A DNA stretch of 64,000 nt from Legionella nautarum (GTDB taxonomy: Bacteria; Pseudomonadota; Gammaproteobacteria; Legionellales; Legionellaceae), in contig NZ_LNYO01000013.1 of NCBI RefSeq assembly GCF_001467895.1, forward strand, positions 104,686-168,685. The letters are read 5' to 3'. The notes under the pieces are model-generated. The model was not told the DNA's origin, made no database searches, and was given only the letters and a program-made list of their open reading frames with translations. A program made the translations under genes and the position numbers. Shown here in pieces: positions 36,572-46,248 of this stretch. The stretch's first letter is position 1. Each line of letters begins with the position of its first letter.

Positions 36572-38161
36572 ATGAAAAAATTTGCTCAATTACTTGATCG
36601 CCTTTATTTTTCTTATCGACACAAAACCAAGTTAAATTTATTACACGATTTCTTTAAGTCTACAGCCGATCCAGAACGTGGATATGCTCTGGCAATTATG
36701 GCGGATACCTTAGAGTTCCCTACCTTCAATCGTGAGTTAATTAGAGAATTAATTCATCAGCGAATTGATCCCTTTTTATTTGAGTTATCGTTGGATTATG
36801 TCGGTGATCTTTCCGAAACTATCGCTTTGCTTTGGCCCCAAAAACAAGAATCTAAGTTACCTAGTCTTACAGAAATAGTAACCATTTTTCAGCAACTATC
36901 TAAAACTGAAATGGCGTCTTTTTTAGCTGAATTATTGAACCAATCTAATAAAATTGAGCGCTGGGCCTTATTAAAAATAGGGACGGGAAATTTGAGGGTT
37001 GGTGTTTCGGCGCGGTTTTTAAAAAAGGCTCTGGCATGTTATGGACAGGTAAATGTCTTGGAGATAGAACAGGTCTGGCATAATATAAAGCCGCCTTATC
37101 TTGAATTATTTGCCTGGTTAGAAGGGAAAAGTTCAATTCCTCATAGCTTTGATGCTAATTTTTTTCATCCTGTTATGCTATCTCACCCTCTGAAAGAAAA
37201 AGATCTCGCCCTAATTAAGCCTGAAGATTTTTATGCAGAATACAAATACGATGGCATTCGGGTGCAGCTCGTTTGCACTTCCGAATCTAAAGCCTTGTAT
37301 TCCCGCAGTGGAGATAACATCAGCCAATCATTTCCTGATGTTTTACAGGAGGTTAATGAGCCGGCGGTTTTGGATGGCGAGCTTGTTATTCAAAGTCAAA
37401 ATCGTATCGGCAGTTTTAACGATTTGCAAAAAAGATTAAATCGTAAAAAGCCCAGCAAGAAAATTCTTCAGGAACAACCTGCGGCAATTATTTTGTATGA
37501 TCTTCTTGAAGAGCAAACTCAAGATTTACGCAGTTTTTCGCTGGTTGATAGGAGAAAAAGACTGGAAGCTTGGTTTAGAAATTACCGTCCTTCGAATATG
37601 TTGCTCTCGGAACTTTTATTTTTTGATTCACTCCAGAGTTTATTAGAGCTAAAGCAAAAAGCAATTATTAAACAAGAGGTTGCTGTCGAAGGTTTGATGT
37701 TAAAACGTAAAAATAGTCTCTATATTGCTGGTAGACCTTTGGGTCTTTGGTTCAAATGGAAGAGAGAGCCACGATTAATCGATGCCGTTTTAATGTACGC
37801 ACAACGTGGTCATGGCAAGCGCTCTTCTTTTTATTCAGATTATACTTTTGGACTTTGGCGAGCTGAGGAATTGGTTCCTATTGGTAAAGCTTATTTTGGT
37901 TTTACTGATGAAGAATTATATCAACTTGATAAATGGATCCGTTATCATACCTTGAATCATTTTGGCCCGGTTAGGGAAGTAGAAAAAGCACTGGTTTTTG
38001 AGATTGCTTTTGATGCGGTGAACTATTCTTCTCGCCATAAATCAGGTGTGGCTTTGCGTTTTCCCCGTATCAATCGAGTGCGTTGGGACAAGCCTGCCAA
38101 TGAAGCAGACAAACTTGAAAACCTTATTGCTCTCATTAGAGGGGGAATCCCTTCGGCCTGA
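36572..38161 (+). CDS. ATP-dependent DNA ligase
   Basis: ATP-dependent DNA ligase of 529 aa. The nucleotidyltransferase motif I is EYKYDGIRVQL with adenylated Lys225. Motifs III (YDLLEEQ), IV (EGLMLKRK) and V (WFKWKR) follow, with an OB-fold C-terminus. An N-terminal DNA-binding domain (about residues 1-200) is present. In other bacteria this ligase and the MBL exonuclease sit with an Lhr-like helicase and a phosphoesterase; neither is visible here. The preferred ATG (36572) lies two bases after the exonuclease stop, with GAGG upstream. Confidence 0.9.
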   Translation: MKKFAQLLDRLYFSYRHKTKLNLLHDFFKSTADPERGYALAIMADTLEFPTFNRELIRELIHQRIDPFLFELSLDYVGDLSETIALLWPQKQESKLPSLTEIVTIFQQLSKTEMASFLAELLNQSNKIERWALLKIGTGNLRVGVSARFLKKALACYGQVNVLEIEQVWHNIKPPYLELFAWLEGKSSIPHSFDANFFHPVMLSHPLKEKDLALIKPEDFYAEYKYDGIRVQLVCTSESKALYSRSGDNISQSFPDVLQEVNEPAVLDGELVIQSQNRIGSFNDLQKRLNRKKPSKKILQEQPAAIILYDLLEEQTQDLRSFSLVDRRKRLEAWFRNYRPSNMLLSELLFFDSLQSLLELKQKAIIKQEVAVEGLMLKRKNSLYIAGRPLGLWFKWKREPRLIDAVLMYAQRGHGKRSSFYSDYTFGLWRAEELVPIGKAYFGFTDEELYQLDKWIRYHTLNHFGPVREVEKALVFEIAFDAVNYSSRHKSGVALRFPRINRVRWDKPANEADKLENLIALIRGGIPSA

Positions 38162-38216
38162 GGAGGCCACAGCCCGAACAGTTTGCTATGCCGGGCAAGC
38201 TGCTGGGCCGTGGAAG
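38157..38216. repeat. GC-rich hairpin-forming remnant
   Basis: A GC-rich stretch straddling the ligase stop. It contains GGCCT-GAGG-AGGCC and an imperfect pairing CAGCCCG ... CGGGC..GCTG. It resembles a degraded fragment of the dispersed palindromes near 3.2 kb and 53 kb. It lies between the convergent ligase and sterol reductase genes and may work as a terminator. Confidence 0.4.
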
Positions 38217-38231
38217 TAGAAACCTCATTAT

Positions 38232-39527
38232 TTAGATTAAAAAAGGAATGATTTTATAAGGTACAAGCTCACAGTATTTATTCCAATCTTGACCATATTT
38301 TTTAGCGCAGCGCTTATCATCACGAAAGGCACGATCAAGCAGAAGAATGCTTAGGAAGCAAACATAAAAATAAGGAGAGAAATGAGTAAAAAGCGCTGGA
38401 ACTGACCAAAAAAAGGCACTTGTTATTTCCGGGATATAATGAAAATGCCTTGAAATTCCCCACCAGCCTGAAGCAAGGAGGATAGAGCTTTTGGTATCTC
38501 CTTTAAGTGTTTTATAGTGAGTTAACAAAATAGTCGGTTTTCTACCCCAAATTTTACAATTACCTTCGGTTTCTCTAACCAGCATCCGTTGCTTATCGGC
38601 TAAGTAATTAATAAGGACGCTAATCACTCCGAGAACCGAAATAATCCACGCTAAAGCCGTGCTTAGCTGTACGGGATGAAGCACAAGATACATGCCGGGT
38701 GAGGTATAAACGCAGGGAACCCAAACTAAGCAGCCCCAACAAATATAAAATCCTGCGCGGTCATGCATAATATCCAAAGAGCGTAGATAACCTTTTTCCC
38801 AGAGAAAAAATTTAGCGACATATAAACCTTGCAAAGCAACTGAAATTACCATCGAATTAGCTAATCCGCTTAATTCTGCCTGCTTAGCACAATAAGAAAT
38901 AAGAAACAGTCCCCAGCTCATCATGCCAAATCGCGAGGTGATAAATTGTTTAATGTGCCAGCCAAAAACTTGTGGATATAATTCAGTTCCCCAATAGTAG
39001 TCAAATAAAATGTTTTTGGTGGTACTTGCATCACTCGTTGAAGGAAAGAAGCGGCCTTTAAGATATAACAAAACACAGAACAAAAGGCTAAAAATATTGA
39101 GCGCACCAAAAATACTACCTAGGTTGTCGTAGAGAATAGTGGCAGGAAATAACTGTAATCCAAAAGAAGCCAAGCAAAAAATTGCAATGGTGATAACAAA
39201 GGCTAAAAATCCATTTTCCTTATAAAGAGGCATATACCCTTTTGCCGTAGGTGGCCCGTAGAATTTTTTCCCAGGCAGTATGCGCATTAAAATGAGTTCA
39301 AAGACGATAAAACAGGCAATCATGCTCCATGCAACGCTCGAGCCCCAAAAATAGGGTTGCCATATTTTATATACCGTAGTAACAATCCCTTCTTCGTTGA
39401 TTAGATTCCATAAGGCATAGAAAGAACCATCTAATTGTGTATTCGTGTACCACATCAGCATGACAAAGGGAGGACAAACTAACATGAGAATGAGAGGTCC
39501 TAGGTTATTTCTGAGATTTGTCCACAT
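38232..39527 (-). CDS. 7-dehydrocholesterol reductase-like sterol reductase
   Basis: Polytopic membrane enzyme of 431 aa in the ERG4/ERG24 sterol reductase family, most like the delta-7 reductase DHCR7. Features are many hydrophobic helices, NILFDYYWGTELYPQVFGW, and the C-terminal NADPH-site motifs GWWGISRHFHYIPEI and DRAFRDDKRCAKKYGQDWNKYC. Bacteria rarely make sterols, and related genes in Coxiella and some Legionella are regarded as acquired from eukaryotes. It may change host sterols in the vacuole membrane. AAGGA ribosome site; monocistronic. Confidence 0.9.
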   Translation of the reverse strand: MWTNLRNNLGPLILMLVCPPFVMLMWYTNTQLDGSFYALWNLINEEGIVTTVYKIWQPYFWGSSVAWSMIACFIVFELILMRILPGKKFYGPPTAKGYMPLYKENGFLAFVITIAIFCLASFGLQLFPATILYDNLGSIFGALNIFSLLFCVLLYLKGRFFPSTSDASTTKNILFDYYWGTELYPQVFGWHIKQFITSRFGMMSWGLFLISYCAKQAELSGLANSMVISVALQGLYVAKFFLWEKGYLRSLDIMHDRAGFYICWGCLVWVPCVYTSPGMYLVLHPVQLSTALAWIISVLGVISVLINYLADKQRMLVRETEGNCKIWGRKPTILLTHYKTLKGDTKSSILLASGWWGISRHFHYIPEITSAFFWSVPALFTHFSPYFYVCFLSILLLDRAFRDDKRCAKKYGQDWNKYCELVPYKIIPFLI

Positions 39528-39627
39528 AGCGTATCCTTACTTTTATTTAGGTCCAAAAAATAATCCATTAAGATCAAAAACTAAAACCTGGCACAAATTT
39601 CAATACCCAAATCCTAGCTAACCTAAG

Positions 39628-40293
39628 TTAGAAACGATAACTTAGGCGAGCTGTGACTGAGTAAAGAAAAGGGAAATAGGAGTCAGTCGGACTTAACTGA
39701 GATTCTCCATAACCTGCTGTATAATTTCCACCAATTTCCGCCATGATATGTGTACCTAAGCGATAATTGATTCCAACCCCGAACGTGGGGCTGGCCCGCC
39801 AATTTTTCTCGAGGATATCACTGCGATGCACTCCGGCAATGCCCGCACTAGAATAGATTCTAAAAGCACTATTTAAGATGGGTAACATAATTTTACCCAT
39901 TAAATTTATTGTTTCTGTTCTGGTACGAAGTGTGACTAAGTCATTGTTATTAAAACTAAAAAGACTTTCAGGATCGAAGAAAACATCGGCTTTAGGAAAA
40001 TGCATATAGCTTGCTTCTAACGCAAAAGCAGGAATAAATTCATAACCAGCTAACACTCCCCATACGCCACCGCCTTCTGTGACATGAATGGGGGTGGATA
40101 AATTGAGGGCTAAGTTCTGATTTTCCTTTGTTGGTACTAATCCTCTCCAAGTCGTCGAACCATAACCGCCAAGTAAACCTATATAGAATGCTCGATTGAA
40201 AGAAACAGACTGACTTTCACCACTATGTCCCAATAACGGATGCAACGATAAAAACAACAAACTACAGAATTTTAGCTTTTTAAAAATCACCAC
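39628..40293 (-). CDS. Outer-membrane beta-barrel protein
   Basis: Protein of 221 aa with a signal peptide (FKKLKFCSLLFLSLHPLLGHS) and an OmpA/opacity-type eight-stranded barrel. Alternating strands include FYIGLLGGYGSTTW, WGVLAGYEFIPAFALEASYM and TFGVGINYRLGTHIMAEIGG. The C-terminus ends in an aromatic residue (LSYRF), as needed for barrel assembly. The start is GTG with AAAGGG upstream. It lies 15 bases after the cysteine-rich gene on the same strand, so the two may share a transcript. Confidence 0.82.
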   Translation of the reverse strand: MVIFKKLKFCSLLFLSLHPLLGHSGESQSVSFNRAFYIGLLGGYGSTTWRGLVPTKENQNLALNLSTPIHVTEGGGVWGVLAGYEFIPAFALEASYMHFPKADVFFDPESLFSFNNNDLVTLRTRTETINLMGKIMLPILNSAFRIYSSAGIAGVHRSDILEKNWRASPTFGVGINYRLGTHIMAEIGGNYTAGYGESQLSPTDSYFPFLYSVTARLSYRF

Positions 40294-40308
40294 AGAACCC
40301 TTTATCTT

Positions 40309-40671
40309 TTAAACATTCATAGTAGTACATCTGCTACCATTCGAACTGCAAATTCTACTTTGAGAATCCATACCGCCATAAAGATAGCAGCGCCAATTAT
40401 CCAGACAATCTTGTTGGCTTGTATATTTTTGAGAACGGCAGGCGTTTTCCAATGTTGAATAGATAACGACCATTCGTAAATAAATCTCATCTACATTCTG
40501 GCACAATCCAGCAGGTAATCCTGAGGAAGTACAATAACAGCGGGCAGCAGTTTTAAACGATTCGCAAAAACGGGGACTATTTGTAACTTCTGCTTTAGGA
40601 CAAGATGAGAAAGCGAAAGTGGAAAAGGCAAGAAAATAAGTAGTAGCCGCTAGACATATTTTTTTAATCAT
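40309..40671 (-). CDS. Cysteine-rich secreted protein
   Basis: Unrecognised 120-aa protein with a signal peptide (ICLAATTYFLAFSTFAFS) and about ten cysteines in the mature part (for example CYCTSSGLPAGLC, CLDNWRCYLYGG). This suggests a compact disulphide-bonded fold in the periplasm or outside the cell. A strong AAGGGA ribosome site precedes the ATG. It is followed by the beta-barrel gene. Function unknown. Confidence 0.65.
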   Translation of the reverse strand: MIKKICLAATTYFLAFSTFAFSSCPKAEVTNSPRFCESFKTAARCYCTSSGLPAGLCQNVDEIYLRMVVIYSTLENACRSQKYTSQQDCLDNWRCYLYGGMDSQSRICSSNGSRCTTMNV

Positions 40672-40743
40672 ATTATTCCCTTAAATTATTGAATTGGTGA
40701 TTTTATCAGAACTTTAATTAAAGGAAATACGAATTAAGTAATT

Positions 40744-43700
40744 TTATTGAAGCAATTTACAGATTTCTAATAATTCTTTCCCTAACAGCGCCTTAAACTC
40801 GTTAGTTAAGTTCGCAGACACCACCATATAAGCCTTTTGATCTTCTATTCTTAGAAAACAAACATCAAGAAAATTATTGATTGTTAACAAATCATGCCAA
40901 TTGTTTTTTAAGGGCTCATGCTCTGATTCAAAGAGAGAAGCAGCCTCTTTTTTTGTTTTCGAAAAATCCTTATAAACATTGACATTGAGTAGAAAATGAT
41001 TGCCTTTAAATTTATTTAAGCGAACGCAGTGATTAATTAATTGGTGATTTAATGGGTGGGAAGGAACTATAAAGTTATAAATTGAAGTTAAGCCACTGAC
41101 TATGAATTCTTTGATTCTGCTGTAGTTGCGGAAATTACCAATATTTGCAAGTTTGATTAAATTTGGGCATTTTTGATAAGGACTCGTGCATATAATAGAG
41201 GCGCGTAGCTGCTGACAGAGGGAATTTAAATTTTCCTCTTTAGTCAACATGACTTTGATCAATTCTAAACTGAGAAAACAACCGATTGTATTATCGTATT
41301 TTAATTGATCACGAGTTGATTTTACTTTATTGAAGCAGATTGCTGAGTTTGTAGTTGATTCGCCCAAAATTCGTTTCAAAGCGAGTAATAACCCCCCGCA
41401 TAGACCAATATCTAGACTGAAATGATGTTTAGAGCAATAAATTTGTAAAGTCTCTAACCACTTTTCGGGAATTTCTATGTAGCTTGAATAAGGCTGTTTG
41501 TTTTTTTTCATATTGGCTACAACATATTGCTCAGGAATGACAAATAAAGCCGTATTGTTTAAATAGTTTTGCCAAAAGATGAGATCATGGTCGAGGTGGG
41601 TTTTTATATATTCCTGTTCAGCAAATATGTATTCTCGATGCGTATTGTCTTTTTGGAGGTTTGGCACTTCATTAGCAAGATAAAGTTTTGATAAATCGTC
41701 AAAGAGGATATCGATTGAAACTTCATCAGAAATGATATGAGGCATACAAAGTTGTAATTCAGTTTTACCTTCGGGCAAGTAAAAGATGCGGGCTCTAAAA
41801 AGCGCGTAATGCTTAGGCCAGTAATGATAACCAATTAAATTATCTAAGGACTTCTCTAATATTTTTTCGTTTTCTTGTTGGGAGAATGATTTCAAATCTG
41901 TCACTTCAACTTTAATAGCCAAGGACTTTTTAGACTGTTGTACTGGGACAAATTTTGCTATTTGATAGGACAATACATCATGTTTTTTTAAAAGATTTTC
42001 AAAAGCATTGCGAAGTTTTTTTTCACTCAAATTTGCATAAAACCGTTTTCGGCCACAGATATTTATTTTTTTCGCCTTGGGCTCAAAAATATTAGCTAAC
42101 CATAGAGTAAATTGAAAATCGCTGAGAGGGGATTGATAACTATCTTGGTAAATTTTTTCGGGAAAGCTAATTTTAGTATTATTTTTTTGCTGCTTCTCTA
42201 CTAATATTGATAAACCAGCTATGGTTGGGTTTTGATAAAATTCTCGGATGCTTATACTTTTGTCAAGCATTTGGGTGATTGCAGAAATAATTCTTGCTGC
42301 AGCCAGAGAGTGTCCTCCTAATTCAAAAAAATCATTATTAACCCCAATAGGCTCTATGCCAAGTTCATTAGACCAAATTCCAGCAATAGTTTTTTCAAGG
42401 GGGCTTTGTGGTTCCTCATGCGGGAAAATTCGAGGGGTCGGTAAAGCTTTGAGATTCAATTTATCATTTGCATTTAAAGGAAATGATTCCAAGGCTATGA
42501 AAAAACTCGGGATCATAAAATCGGGCAAATAAGTCTTTAGATATTGACGTAACTCGCCATCTGATATTACGGTTTTATTGTTATTTAGAATATAATAAGC
42601 GACAAGTATTTTTTCTTTTCGGTAATTTTCAACAGCATTTATTCTTGCCGATTCCAAGGCCGAGTGTCTTGCTAAAATACTCTCAATTTCTGCTGGTTCA
42701 ATACGATAGCCTCTGATTTTAATTTGGTTGTCAATTCTGCCGATATATTCGAGTTTAGAATTGGGAAGTAGACGGCATAAATCACCCGTTTTATACAGGC
42801 GTGAATTAGAAGAAGGGTTAAAAGGGTCCTTAATGAATTTTTCCGCAGTTAATTGAGCCTGATTTAAATAACCCCGAGCGAGGCAAATACCGCCTATGTA
42901 GAGTTCACCCACTTCATTTTTTCCAACCAAATTCCCGTTTTCATTAACGAGATAAAAATTACAATTAGGAAACAGTTCTCCAATTGGAACATAAGTGCCT
43001 AATTGAGCTATATTTTTTCTATCAATCTGCTCTACGCTAACCCCAACAGTAGTTTCTGTCGGGCCATATTCATTAAATAAAATATGATTTGGATATAGAC
43101 TGAGCCACGATGCACAGTCGATAGATAATAATGCCTCTCCACCTAAGATAATCTTTTTTAAATGGCTAAGAGCTGTCTGTTTGAATTTTGCTTGCTGCAG
43201 TAGAACTTCAAAATAAGCTGGAGTTAATTTAACATAACAAATCTTATTGGTTTCAAGGTAATCTAAATATAGATTCGGATCCTTTTTAATTTTATCTTCA
43301 CAAATTACTACGGTTAATCCTTGTGTCAAAGGAATTATTGACGTAGTTAAGGAGAAATCAAACGAAAGATTAGAAGAAAAATCAATCCGTTCTCCATCAC
43401 GAAAATTATAAAAATCAGCAATCCATTTAGAATAGTTAACTATACTTTTATGTTCAATTAGAGCACCTTTGGGTGGGCCTGTCGATCCAGAGGTATAAAT
43501 GATATAAGCTAATTGATCCGAGCGAATTTTTACTGTTGGATTGGGTCGCTCTGGTTTTGGTTCAGCAAAAAAATCATTAACAGAAAACGGTAAAATTTTA
43601 CCTTGGTAGGCTCTAAATTTGACTGCCATTATAGGGCTTGTAATAAGGATTGGAATAGAGTCTCTATTCAAAATGTGTACTAATCTTTCTGCAGGAGTGG

Positions 43701-43980
43701 ATTGATCAAGTGGTACATAAGCCTTACCTGCTTTTAAGATTCCAAGAATTCCAATCATTAAGTCAATAGAGCGCTCCATAGAGATAGCAATAGGAAGCTC
43801 ATTTTCTAACTCTAATTGATTTAGACTATAAGCCAATTGATTTGCTTTTTGATTTAAGTCTTCGTAAGTTATAGTCTCTGTTGCGCAACTAATAGCAATA
43901 GTCTGAGGTTGCAGTTTAGCCTGGCGCTCAAACATTTCAACTAAAGTCTGTGAGTTATCTCTAAGTCGTTTTTTAATCAT
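40744..43980 (-). CDS. Nonribosomal peptide synthetase, A(Asn)-PCP-C
   Basis: Single-module NRPS of 1078 aa. The adenylation domain (about 10-520) has core motifs YTSGSTGPPKG (162-172), NEYGPTET, YKTGD and the catalytic Lys507. The eight pocket residues aligned to the PheA code read D208 F T K I G E V G K, one residue from the published asparagine code DLTKLGEVGK apart from a conservative Ile. PCP (about 525-595) carries Ser558 (LGGHSL). A condensation-like domain follows (about 612-1078). Its HHxxxDG motif reads PHIISDE, keeping the second His (748) and the Asp. No thioesterase or reductase. It lies 42 bases downstream of an MMPL transporter. Confidence 0.88.
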   Translation of the reverse strand: MIKKRLRDNSQTLVEMFERQAKLQPQTIAISCATETITYEDLNQKANQLAYSLNQLELENELPIAISMERSIDLMIGILGILKAGKAYVPLDQSTPAERLVHILNRDSIPILITSPIMAVKFRAYQGKILPFSVNDFFAEPKPERPNPTVKIRSDQLAYIIYTSGSTGPPKGALIEHKSIVNYSKWIADFYNFRDGERIDFSSNLSFDFSLTTSIIPLTQGLTVVICEDKIKKDPNLYLDYLETNKICYVKLTPAYFEVLLQQAKFKQTALSHLKKIILGGEALLSIDCASWLSLYPNHILFNEYGPTETTVGVSVEQIDRKNIAQLGTYVPIGELFPNCNFYLVNENGNLVGKNEVGELYIGGICLARGYLNQAQLTAEKFIKDPFNPSSNSRLYKTGDLCRLLPNSKLEYIGRIDNQIKIRGYRIEPAEIESILARHSALESARINAVENYRKEKILVAYYILNNNKTVISDGELRQYLKTYLPDFMIPSFFIALESFPLNANDKLNLKALPTPRIFPHEEPQSPLEKTIAGIWSNELGIEPIGVNNDFFELGGHSLAAARIISAITQMLDKSISIREFYQNPTIAGLSILVEKQQKNNTKISFPEKIYQDSYQSPLSDFQFTLWLANIFEPKAKKINICGRKRFYANLSEKKLRNAFENLLKKHDVLSYQIAKFVPVQQSKKSLAIKVEVTDLKSFSQQENEKILEKSLDNLIGYHYWPKHYALFRARIFYLPEGKTELQLCMPHIISDEVSIDILFDDLSKLYLANEVPNLQKDNTHREYIFAEQEYIKTHLDHDLIFWQNYLNNTALFVIPEQYVVANMKKNKQPYSSYIEIPEKWLETLQIYCSKHHFSLDIGLCGGLLLALKRILGESTTNSAICFNKVKSTRDQLKYDNTIGCFLSLELIKVMLTKEENLNSLCQQLRASIICTSPYQKCPNLIKLANIGNFRNYSRIKEFIVSGLTSIYNFIVPSHPLNHQLINHCVRLNKFKGNHFLLNVNVYKDFSKTKKEAASLFESEHEPLKNNWHDLLTINNFLDVCFLRIEDQKAYMVVSANLTNEFKALLGKELLEICKLLQ

Positions 43981-44022
43981 TTTTATATGACCTAATTATC
44001 TATTTTTATTTATTTATTATAA

Positions 44023-46248
44023 TTATAGTTCGGGTAAAAATTTATCAAGCCATTTAGGAAGATACCAGTTCCATCTTTTAAAAATTGCCATAGTAGAAGG
44101 CACTAAAAGGGTACGAATTAAAAAAGCATCCACAAAAATGGCGACGGCAATGCCGAGTCCAAAGGCTTTCACCATCAGCACATCAGCGACTAAAAAAGAA
44201 CCACAAACAACGATAACAATTAATGCTGCCGAAGTAATAATTCGGCTGCTTTTCTCGATGCCAAAAATAATGGCTTTCCTATTATCTTTGCATTCATGGT
44301 AAGACTCTTTAATTCTCGTTAAGAGGAATACTTCATAATCCATAGAAAACCCAAAGAGGGCACAAAAAATTATCACTAATAAGCTGATATCTAGAATACC
44401 TTGGGGTTCGAAATTAAGATAATGCGCCAAATACCCATCTTGAAAAACTAATACCAGAGCGCCATAACAAGCTGAAAGGCTCAGTAAATTCATTAAAATT
44501 GCCTTTAAAGGTAAAAATAATGAGCGTAATAATAAAAGTAAGATCAAATAGGAAAAAACAATGATCCAGACAATTGCATAGGGGAGTATTGCAAAAATTT
44601 TATCTAGAACGTCCACATTGATAGCTGGTGTTCCAGTCACTTCGACATCCATCTTTAAGGGAACTTTAATTGTTTTTAGTTCCTTAACCAGATCAGTTGT
44701 TTGCTCAGAATTTACTTTGTATTTGCTGTTAACGTTTAATAAAGTAAAAGAATGTTTTGTGGAGGTCCTTAGTAATTTTTTAACACTTGTTGGTAATAAA
44801 TCTTTAGAGGTCGAGTAAAGCGCCTGGTATTCCTTTTTACTAGATTTAGAGTCAGATGACACAATGCCTACAACGTTATGAACTGAGGAATTATCCTGTA
44901 CTTCATTAACAAAATTATATAATTTTGAAATGTTATTTTTTGACAGGATATAGCTATTTGGGGACTGAACTAATAGAACAATAGGCGTTAAGTCTTTAAT
45001 ATTAAAATAGGTCTCATATTCGTTAAAAAATTGTCGACTATCTGAATCTTTAGGCGTTATTCGATAATCGGATACACCAAATTTAGCGGTCGTAATCGGA
45101 TAACCGAGCATCAGCAAGAAAATAATAACTGGAAAGAAGAAGACGAGAGGCCTATTCACTATTTTTTCAGCTAACCAATGCCAAAATGGTGCTCGGTTTC
45201 CTTTAGCATGCTTAATTAAATGAATGGATAAAAAATCAATATGTTGTTTAATAATCCCGAGAACGGCAGGGAGTACTATAACTGCATTGATTACCGCTAT
45301 TAAAACCGCAATGACACCACCTACGGCCATTGAAAATAAGATATTAATAGGAAATAAAAATAAAGCACTTAAGCTAACCAAAACTGCTAATCCACTAAAG
45401 AAAACAGATTTGCCTGCGGTTTCTTCGGTAATTGCAAGTGCTGTTATTATACTTTTTCCTTTATGAAATTCTTCGCGAAACCGATTAATAATAAATAATG
45501 CATAATCCAGACTAAGACAAAGTCCTAACAATAAAGCAATATTTAAAGTATAAATCGAAAGGGTGGTCTGCTCTCCAATAAGATAAAGGGAGGTTAAAAT
45601 AATTAATGCACACCCTCCGCCTAAAATAATGGGCAGTAGAGCCGCAATGACTGACCCAAAAACGAAAATTAAGGTAACAATTGCAACCGGTGTAGCAATT
45701 AGATCAGCCCGATAGAGATCAATCTGTGTCTGCTTATTAATCTCATTAATAAATGGAGCTTCGCCCCCGAATTCCATCGACATTTTAGATGGTTTTTTTA
45801 TCAAAGATCTCAACTTATTTAGTTCTTTATCCCCCAATACTTTATGACTTTTGATGATAAGGACGACGTAAGCAGAATGCTTATTTTTAGAAATTTGCTT
45901 TTTATTATCGGAAGGGAGAATTATTTCATGTTTAATAGGAAAATTTTTTAATCCAGAAAGCGAATTCTTTATTTTTTTGATAAAAAGAGAGTCATCTGCT
46001 GAAAGACTAGGGCTATGATAAATAATTAAAATCTTGTTGGTTTCAGCATAGCCAAATTGTTTGTTAATGTAATTTTGAGCTTTAACACTCCCAGAATTTT
46101 CATCGCTAAACCCCGTGCTCTTAAAGGGAGGGATTGTTTTTATAAGAATGGGTATAGAAGCTGCAAGGACTATCACCCAAATAACTACGATGGCCCAACG
46201 AAGTCGAAAAATAGCTCTTCCTAATCTATAAAATAGCTTTTTCTTCAT
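44023..46248 (-). CDS. MMPL/RND-family transporter
   Basis: Inner-membrane RND-superfamily exporter of 741 aa. It has two repeated halves, each with a first helix, a large periplasmic loop and five further helices. Typical MMPL features are FRLRWAIVVIWVIVLAASIPIL at the N-terminus and the paired DYALFIINRFREEF and MDYEVFLLTRIKESY segments after helix 4 of each half. MmpL proteins export lipids or lipopeptides. It is the first gene of a two-gene operon with the NRPS, so its likely cargo is the NRPS product. A GAGAAAGGG ribosome site precedes the ATG. Confidence 0.88.
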   Translation of the reverse strand: MKKKLFYRLGRAIFRLRWAIVVIWVIVLAASIPILIKTIPPFKSTGFSDENSGSVKAQNYINKQFGYAETNKILIIYHSPSLSADDSLFIKKIKNSLSGLKNFPIKHEIILPSDNKKQISKNKHSAYVVLIIKSHKVLGDKELNKLRSLIKKPSKMSMEFGGEAPFINEINKQTQIDLYRADLIATPVAIVTLIFVFGSVIAALLPIILGGGCALIILTSLYLIGEQTTLSIYTLNIALLLGLCLSLDYALFIINRFREEFHKGKSIITALAITEETAGKSVFFSGLAVLVSLSALFLFPINILFSMAVGGVIAVLIAVINAVIVLPAVLGIIKQHIDFLSIHLIKHAKGNRAPFWHWLAEKIVNRPLVFFFPVIIFLLMLGYPITTAKFGVSDYRITPKDSDSRQFFNEYETYFNIKDLTPIVLLVQSPNSYILSKNNISKLYNFVNEVQDNSSVHNVVGIVSSDSKSSKKEYQALYSTSKDLLPTSVKKLLRTSTKHSFTLLNVNSKYKVNSEQTTDLVKELKTIKVPLKMDVEVTGTPAINVDVLDKIFAILPYAIVWIIVFSYLILLLLLRSLFLPLKAILMNLLSLSACYGALVLVFQDGYLAHYLNFEPQGILDISLLVIIFCALFGFSMDYEVFLLTRIKESYHECKDNRKAIIFGIEKSSRIITSAALIVIVVCGSFLVADVLMVKAFGLGIAVAIFVDAFLIRTLLVPSTMAIFKRWNWYLPKWLDKFLPEL

